Assembly: GCA_934518555.1 (NCBI GenBank)
Contig: CAKSXW010000002.1
Location: 1 to 64,000, forward strand
Reading direction: 5' to 3'
DNA from: an uncultured Faecalibacterium sp.
GTDB taxonomy: Bacteria > Bacillota > Clostridia > Oscillospirales > Ruminococcaceae
DNA length: 64,000 bases
Every line of letters begins with the position of its first letter. The stretch's first letter is position 1. This document shows, piece by piece, positions 59,780-64,000 of the stretch. The translations under genes were made by a program, and so were the position numbers. Below the pieces are notes generated by a model, which was not told the DNA's origin, did not search any database, and saw only the letters and a list, made by a program, of their open reading frames with translations.

Positions 59780-60966
59780 TGGATTACGATAAATTGATCG
59801 CGCCTGCCGCCAAGGCCATGCGCCCCTCCGGCATCCGCAAATTTTTTGATCTGGCCGCCGAGATGCCGGAGTGCATCAGCCTGGGGGTAGGCGAACCGGA
59901 CTTCAAGACCCCCTGGGCCGTGCGGGAAGCAGGCATCGAGAGCCTGGAGCACGGCCGTACCCGGTACACCTCCAACGCTGGCTTAAAGGAGCTGCGGGCC
60001 GAAATCAGCCGCTATCTGGAGCGGCGCATGGGCCTGCGGTACGACCCCATGCGGCAGATCCTGGTGACGGTGGGCGGCAGCGAAGCCATTGATATGTGCA
60101 TCCGCACCCTGATCCAGCCCGGGGATGAGGTGATCATCCCGGAGCCCTGCTTTGTGTGCTACGAGCCCATCACCACCCTGTCCGGCGGCGTTCCGGTCCA
60201 CGTGGCCTGCCGCCAGGAGGATGAGTTCCGGCTGCGTGCCGGCGCCCTGAAGGCTGCCATCACCCCCCGGACCAAGCTGGTGATCATGCCCTTCCCCAAC
60301 AACCCCACCGGTGCGGTGATGGAACGGGAGGACCTGGAAGCTGTGGCCCAGGTGCTGCAGGGCACCGATATCATGGTGCTGTCGGACGAGATCTACGCCG
60401 AGCTGAACTACGGCCTGCGGCCCCATGTGTCCATTGCCTCCCTGCCGGGCATGGCAGAGCGCACCATCGTGGTCAACGGCTTCTCCAAGAGCTACGCCAT
60501 GACCGGCTGGCGGCTGGGCTATGCCTGCGGCCCGGAGCCCATCATCAAGATCATGACCAAGATCCACCAGAGTGCCATTATGAGTGCCCCCACCACCAGC
60601 CAGTACGCCGCCATTACGGCCCTGAAGGACTGCGACGGCGAGATCGACCGGATGCGTGACGAGTACAATATGCGCCGCCGCCTGGTGGTACGTGGCTTCA
60701 ACGATATGGGCCTGACCTGCTTTGAGCCCCGGGGAGCCTTTTACGCCTTCCCCTGCATCAAGAGCACCGGCCTTACCAGTCAGGAGTTCTGCACCCGGCT
60801 GCTGGAAGAAAAGCACGTGGCCATCATCCCCGGTGACGCCTTTGGTGCCTCCGGCGAGGGCTACTGCCGGGTGTCCTATGCCTACAGCGTGGAGCACCTC
60901 ACCGAGGCCATGAAGCGCATCCGGGCATTTTTGGAAGAAAACCACCTCATAGGCGAAAACCAGTAA
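59779..60966 (+). CDS. Class I/II pyridoxal-phosphate aminotransferase
   Basis: A 395-residue fold-type I aminotransferase: GVGEPDFKTP at the N-terminus, PNNPTGAVM and the PLP lysine in NGFSKSYAMTGWRLGY. It resembles aspartate/aromatic/alanine aminotransferases of the PatA type. The true donor is not clear. It begins at ATG 59779, overlapping the Lrp stop by one base. Confidence 0.93.
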   Translation: MDYDKLIAPAAKAMRPSGIRKFFDLAAEMPECISLGVGEPDFKTPWAVREAGIESLEHGRTRYTSNAGLKELRAEISRYLERRMGLRYDPMRQILVTVGGSEAIDMCIRTLIQPGDEVIIPEPCFVCYEPITTLSGGVPVHVACRQEDEFRLRAGALKAAITPRTKLVIMPFPNNPTGAVMEREDLEAVAQVLQGTDIMVLSDEIYAELNYGLRPHVSIASLPGMAERTIVVNGFSKSYAMTGWRLGYACGPEPIIKIMTKIHQSAIMSAPTTSQYAAITALKDCDGEIDRMRDEYNMRRRLVVRGFNDMGLTCFEPRGAFYAFPCIKSTGLTSQEFCTRLLEEKHVAIIPGDAFGASGEGYCRVSYAYSVEHLTEAMKRIRAFLEENHLIGENQ

Positions 60967-60991
60967 CAAAGACCAGTAAGGAGAACGGAAC

Positions 60992-61864
60992 ATGGCAAAG
61001 CGGAACAGCGTAACGGTATTGGCCCCTGCCAAGCTGAACCTGGCCCTGGACGTGGTGGGGCTGCTGCCCAACGGGTACCATGCCCTGGACATGACCATGC
61101 AGGCCATCACCCTCCAGGAGCGGGTGGTGCTGCGCCGCAGCCCCTACCTGACCCTGAAGCTGCCGGGCAGTCTGGTGGCACCCAACAACAAAAATACCGC
61201 CATCAAGGCGGCACTGGCCTTTTTCCACTACACCGGCCTGCTGGCTGGGGTGGACATTACGGTGTACAAGAGCACCCCGGTGCGTGCCGGGATGGCTGGG
61301 GGCAGTGCAGACGCCGCTGCTGTGCTGGTGGGCCTCAATGAGCTGTACGGGGCCAAGCTGTCCCTTAGTGAGCTGTGCGCCCTGGGAGCCACCATTGGGG
61401 CTGACGTGCCCTTTGCCCTGGTGGGAGGCACCTGCCGGGTGCAGGGGGTAGGGGACCTGATCAAGGCCCTGCCTCCGGTGCCGGATTGCTGGTTCACGGT
61501 GGTGATGCCGGACTACGGCGTGTCCACCCCGGAGGCCTTTGCAGCCTACGACCAGGTGGGCAGCAGCGTCCACCCGGACTGTCAGGCCCAGGAGGACGCC
61601 ATCCGGGCCGGGGACCTGGAGGCGGTCTGCGCCGCTGCCGGCAACGCCCTGGAAGAATGCAGCGGTGCCAAGGATACCGGAGCTATCAAGGCTCTGCTGC
61701 GTGAAAAGGGCGCTGTAACGGCTCTGATGACCGGCAGTGGGTCGGCGGTGTTCGGGGTGTTCCGGGACCAGGCATCGGCCCAGGCTGCCGCAGATGCAGC
61801 AAAGTCTCGCTGGAAGCAGGTGTACCTGGCCCAGCCGGACCGGGGCGGTGCCCGGGTGATCTGA
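60992..61864 (+). CDS. ispE: 4-diphosphocytidyl-2-C-methyl-D-erythritol kinase
   Basis: A 290-residue GHMP kinase. APAKLNLALDVVG at the start, PVRAGMAGGSADAAAVL (ATP loop) and TGSGSAVFGVF near the end are typical of IspE. It phosphorylates CDP-methylerythritol in the non-mevalonate isoprenoid pathway. AAGGAGAA precedes the ATG, 25 bp after the aminotransferase stop. Confidence 0.94.
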   Translation: MAKRNSVTVLAPAKLNLALDVVGLLPNGYHALDMTMQAITLQERVVLRRSPYLTLKLPGSLVAPNNKNTAIKAALAFFHYTGLLAGVDITVYKSTPVRAGMAGGSADAAAVLVGLNELYGAKLSLSELCALGATIGADVPFALVGGTCRVQGVGDLIKALPPVPDCWFTVVMPDYGVSTPEAFAAYDQVGSSVHPDCQAQEDAIRAGDLEAVCAAAGNALEECSGAKDTGAIKALLREKGAVTALMTGSGSAVFGVFRDQASAQAAADAAKSRWKQVYLAQPDRGGARVI

Positions 61865-61875
61865 AAAACGCATAA

Positions 61876-61924
61876 ACCTCCTTCCCACGGGGCACACTGG
61901 CTCCCAAGGAAGGAGGTCTTTTTT
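61876..61924 (+). terminator. Terminator-like hairpin that also holds the DUF378 ribosome binding site
   Basis: ACCTCCTTCC (61876-61885) pairs with GGAAGGAGGT (61908-61917), then CTTTTTT runs into the GTG start at 61925. GGAAGGAGG is an ideal Shine-Dalgarno sequence 7 bases before that GTG, yet it is the 3' arm of the hairpin. Confidence 0.82.
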
Positions 61925-62134
61925 GTGCAGACCTTTTATAAAGCGTGTTCCATCCTGCTGATCATCGGCGGCATCAACTGGGGCCTGGTGGGGCTGTTCC
62001 AGTTCGATTTTGTAGGGTGGCTGCTGGGCGGCAGTGCGACCATCTGGTCCCGGGGCGTGTTCACCCTGGTGGGGCTGGCGGCGTTGTGCGGCATCCCGGG
62101 GCTGTTCCCGGAGGAAGAGAAGGACCAGGAATAA
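61925..62134 (+). CDS. DUF378 small membrane protein
   Basis: A 69-residue protein with two membrane helices: ACSILLIIGGINWGLVGLF followed by DFVGWLLGG, and the second around GVFTLVGLAALCGIPGLF. The GGINWGLVG signature is DUF378. Function is unknown. The start is GTG, placed right after the T-run of a hairpin whose 3' arm provides AAGGAGG. Confidence 0.88.
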   Translation: MQTFYKACSILLIIGGINWGLVGLFQFDFVGWLLGGSATIWSRGVFTLVGLAALCGIPGLFPEEEKDQE

Positions 62135-62158
62135 AAAAGCCTCCCTCAAAGGGGAGGC
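62132..62158 (-). terminator. Terminator of the peroxiredoxin-like gene
   Basis: On the minus strand GCCTCCCC-TTTGA-GGGAGGC is followed by TTTTTTATT. It overlaps the DUF378 stop. Confidence 0.82.
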
Positions 62159-62178
62159 AGCAGGCATAGCAAGGGGCG

Positions 62179-62820
62179 TTACTCCCCAGAGGACACATCC
62201 CACCCCACCAGGTCTGGCAGGGTAAGGGTCTCGTCAGAGCAGCGGGTCCGGGGGCCCTCCGGACCGGCGGACAGGGTGGAAGTGACCTCCCGGGCGATCT
62301 CCCGGATGGCGGTGCAGTCCTCCGGCAGGTCGGTCTGGCTGCGGCCCGAGTGGGTGAACAACACCTTGCCCAGGTGCCCCACCACCAGGGTCAGGGGCAA
62401 AAGCTGAGGAGCGGAGCTGTCGTAGCGATAGCCCTGCTCTTTTGCATTTTTGTAGATGCGCTGGGCTGCAAAGCTCCAGCTCCGCAGGCCCCGGGCCTGC
62501 TCCACCCCCAGGTAGCTGTACAGCACCCCCGGGGCGTCGCAGATGATGGGGAAGGGGAACTGGGCCCCGTGGGTGGCCTGGGCCACCATTTTGGCGGAGG
62601 AGCGCACCACACAGGCCAGCCGCACTCCCTGCAGACGGTCCTCGGTCCTCAGGTACCGGGCCAGGTAGGCCTGGGTCACCGGGTGGTCAAAGGAGGGCAG
62701 AAAGACCATGACCAAAGGCTGCTGCCCCTCGCACAGCTGATAAAAATCGTTGCCGGGTCGTGTAGGGGTATCGTAGGTGAACCGGGGAATGGAGGTCCCC
62801 ACCAGGTGCTCAGAGCTCAT
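62179..62820 (-). CDS. AhpC/TSA-like (peroxiredoxin-fold) protein lacking the usual cysteine
   Basis: A 213-residue protein with a thioredoxin/peroxiredoxin-like layout: IPRFTYDTPTRPGNDFYQL, then PLVMVFLPSFDHPVTQAYL, the place where AhpC/TSA proteins carry the FxxTxVC peroxidatic cysteine. No cysteine is present there. YSYLGVEQARG and LTLVVGHLGKVLFTHSG further along keep the fold. It may bind rather than reduce a substrate. The ATG at 62820 is chosen; a GTG four codons upstream is possible. Confidence 0.68.
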   Translation of the reverse strand: MSSEHLVGTSIPRFTYDTPTRPGNDFYQLCEGQQPLVMVFLPSFDHPVTQAYLARYLRTEDRLQGVRLACVVRSSAKMVAQATHGAQFPFPIICDAPGVLYSYLGVEQARGLRSWSFAAQRIYKNAKEQGYRYDSSAPQLLPLTLVVGHLGKVLFTHSGRSQTDLPEDCTAIREIAREVTSTLSAGPEGPRTRCSDETLTLPDLVGWDVSSGE

Positions 62821-62851
62821 GCTGCATTGCACATCCTTTCCTGGACTGTGG

Positions 62852-63071
62852 AAAAATAAAAAAATCCACACGCTGCCTCTGCACAGAGGCCAGCGGTGGA
62901 TGAAGTGCTATAAAGATCCCGCCCGGTCGTCTGCGGTCAATCAAACCTACCCTTACGGACAGGTGGGTGCCCTGTCGCCGGAATCACGCTCCCTCATCGA
63001 ACCTCCATGGTCAACCCATGGCGGGGAGGTCTGCAATCCGCCGGAGAACTCCGGGCTCCCGTTGAATGATT
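62852..63071 (-). ncRNA. Structured RNA candidate, class unassigned
   Basis: About 220 nt on the minus strand without a credible reading frame. A TATGAT -10 element lies at 63078-63083, and a very strong terminator (ATCCACACGCTGCCTCTG stem, 62864-62901, then a T-rich tract) ends it. Inside, GCCCGG/CCGGGC, GCGG/CCGC and AGACCTCCCC/GGGTAGGTTT build a long stem closing three hairpins (CCATGG/CCATGG, GGGA/TTCC, GACAGG/CCTGTC). Size fits 6S RNA, but the three-hairpin tip does not fit its simple rod. The rest of the 327-bp gap holds no gene. Confidence 0.5.
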
Positions 63072-63147
63072 AGTAGGATCATACAAACCGCAACAAATCG
63101 AGTCGGGCAGGAAGTTTTGCTAGGTCATGGCACAAGGAAGGCCGGGA

Positions 63148-63459
63148 TCAGTCGATCTCGTACTCCTCGCTCAGACGCTTCTCAAAGAGCTTGCTGACCT
63201 CCAGCAGAGTTTCGTCGTCCTCTACCACGTCCAGGTACTCGCCCTCGTCGTCCTCGCCAACGCTCAGGATCACCAGCTGGGCATCCTCGGCGTCGTCCTC
63301 GTCCTCAGTGTATTCCACCACGGCCAGATAATGCACACCCTTGTGGTCCAGTGCGTCGATCACCTCAAAGGTGACCTCGTTGCCGTCCTCGTCCTCCAGG
63401 GTCAGCAGGTCGGGCTGATATTCTTCTTCTGTATTGGGGTTCTTGATCTCGTCAGACAT
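63148..63459 (-). CDS. DUF1292 domain-containing protein
   Basis: A 103-residue very acidic protein: LLTLEDEDGNEVTFEVIDAL and YLAVVEYTEDEDD match DUF1292 (YrzB-like). Function is unknown. GGAGACACG precedes the ATG. The leader contains a small hairpin (ACGGGCC...GGGCCCGT) and the promoter TTGACG-17-TACACT. Confidence 0.88.
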   Translation of the reverse strand: MSDEIKNPNTEEEYQPDLLTLEDEDGNEVTFEVIDALDHKGVHYLAVVEYTEDEDDAEDAQLVILSVGEDDEGEYLDVVEDDETLLEVSKLFEKRLSEEYEID

Positions 63460-63525
63460 AAATCGTGTCTCCTGTATCCTGTCATAGAACGGGCCTGTAG
63501 CTGTGGGCCCGTCCGGTCTGCATAT

Positions 63526-63554
63526 AGTGTAGCGTTTTTTTGCCTGCTCGTCAA
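63526..63554 (-). promoter_or_regulatory. Promoter of the DUF1292 gene
   Basis: On the minus strand TTGACG and TACACT with a 17-base spacer. Confidence 0.85.
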
Positions 63555-63700
63555 GATGCTTTTTCGCACAGAAATTGCTTCACAAATTTTCACCGGTCAC
63601 CCCCTCCCACTGGGGCAGGGAATATGATATACTATAACTCTGGAATCTTGCCACGCCCTGGGGCGTGTTTGTTCTATCCTATGGAACGGGGGCGGAAACT

Positions 63701-64000
63701 ATGCATAAAAAACAGATCCTCATTTTGGCCTTGAGCCTGGCCTTGGCTCTGGGGGGCTGCGGCATTTCCGGCAAAGGGGACGGCACTGGGGTGCAGAGCA
63801 TCAGCCGCCCGGCGGTGGAATCCCAGGAGCTGCAGTTCACCCACCCGGCAGCAGGGGACACGGTGGCGGTGTTCGACACCTCTGCAGGCACCTTTAAGGC
63901 GGTGCTGTTCCCGGCCCAGGCACCCCAGGCCTACGATAACTTTGTGGGGCTGGTCCAGGCAGGCTACTACAATGGCCTGACGGTGTCCCGGGTGGAAAGC
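63701..64000 (+). CDS. Cyclophilin-type peptidyl-prolyl isomerase lipoprotein, N-terminal part
   Basis: The gene runs off the window after 100 codons. A lipoprotein signal (LILALSLALALGGC) puts the lipidated cysteine at about residue 20. A linker leads to the start of a cyclophilin domain (TVAVFDTSAGTFKAVLFPAQAP, AYDNFVGLVQAGYYNGLTV). It should help secreted proteins fold at the outer face of the membrane. GGGGCGG precedes the ATG. A TATACT element lies at 63628-63633. Confidence 0.88.
   Translation, partial: MHKKQILILALSLALALGGCGISGKGDGTGVQSISRPAVESQELQFTHPAAGDTVAVFDTSAGTFKAVLFPAQAPQAYDNFVGLVQAGYYNGLTVSRVES

Noticed and set aside
62852-63071. T-box, SRP RNA, RNase P RNA or tmRNA for the minus-strand structured RNA
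   Set aside because: None of the diagnostic sequences (GGTGGTACC, GGAAGG tetraloop region, GAGGAAAGTC, tRNA-like ends) is present.
1-64000. CRISPR arrays, prophage, transposase-type insertion sequences, rRNA or tRNA genes
   Set aside because: No regularly spaced repeat, integrase, transposase, phage structural gene or tRNA cloverleaf was found on reading both strands.

Overview
The window is about 64 kb of GC-rich, gene-dense chromosome from a low-branching Firmicute. It has Gram-positive gene families throughout (T-box leaders, SpoIIR, TPM/LemA, XpaC-TelA, DivIVA-like proteins), lipoproteins with classic lipoboxes, GGAGG ribosome binding sites, TTGACA/TATAAT-type promoters and strongly GC-ending codons. 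Together these suggest a gut Oscillospiraceae/Ruminococcaceae lineage such as Faecalibacterium, Gemmiger or Subdoligranulum. That placement is inference from gene content. No rRNA, tRNA, CRISPR array or prophage was seen.

Layout. 0-4.5 kb: tail of the infB-rbfA-nrnA-truB-ribF translation/RNA operon, with a small palindromic repeat between infB and rbfA. 4.5-6.7 kb (minus): nitroreductase and a split ThrE-type exporter. 6.7-12.1 kb: a methionine locus, in order Met T-box, metQNI, metY, metA; MetA carries the glutamate that predicts acetyl-CoA use, which fits MetY as O-acetylhomoserine sulfhydrylase. 12.1-14.5 kb (minus): flavin reductase-like protein, GT2 glycosyltransferase and Crp/Fnr regulator, divergent from a solitary substrate-binding lipoprotein and a C69 dipeptidase. 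17.4-21.1 kb: fructose operon fruR-fruK-fruA with 10-bp phased operator repeats. 21.3-24.3 kb: DUF1846 protein and a BASS-family transporter behind its own T-box. 24.5-27.5 kb: GntR regulator, remnant of a lost membrane protein, mannonate dehydratase-type enolase and SDR oxidoreductase (hexuronate degradation). 27.7-29.1 kb: NSS transporter.

29.4-39.1 kb holds two envelope/stress clusters. The first is SPFH/zinc-ribbon protein, zinc-ribbon membrane protein, TPM protein and lipoprotein. The second is XpaC, TelA, LemA-like and TPM. Between them lie a heavy-metal-exporter-like permease with mirrored operator sites and a HAD phosphatase. 39.1-43.4 kb: TIM-barrel sugar epimerase-like protein, FucO, patatin and Xpt with a long structured leader. 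43.4-49.9 kb: cell-wall and division genes (class B PBP divergent from ftsW, murA, ftsZ, coiled-coil protein).

50-59 kb is mostly minus strand: HD protein, PC4-like protein, SbcCD, peptidoglycan-binding protein, SpoIIR, a putative mobile unit (DUF559 nuclease gene between about 55-bp inverted repeats), and the UPF0210/UPF0237 pair. 59.3-62.1 kb: Lrp regulator plus aminotransferase, ispE and DUF378. The end holds a peroxiredoxin-like protein without the expected cysteine, an unassigned structured RNA candidate, a DUF1292 protein and the start of a cyclophilin lipoprotein.

The two signals I rate highest are the DUF559 gene framed by the same palindromic repeat that occurs alone between infB and rbfA, and a recurring arrangement at three genes (murA, spoIIR, DUF378) where a terminator-like hairpin and its T-run abut the start codon so that the hairpin arm also supplies the ribosome binding site.
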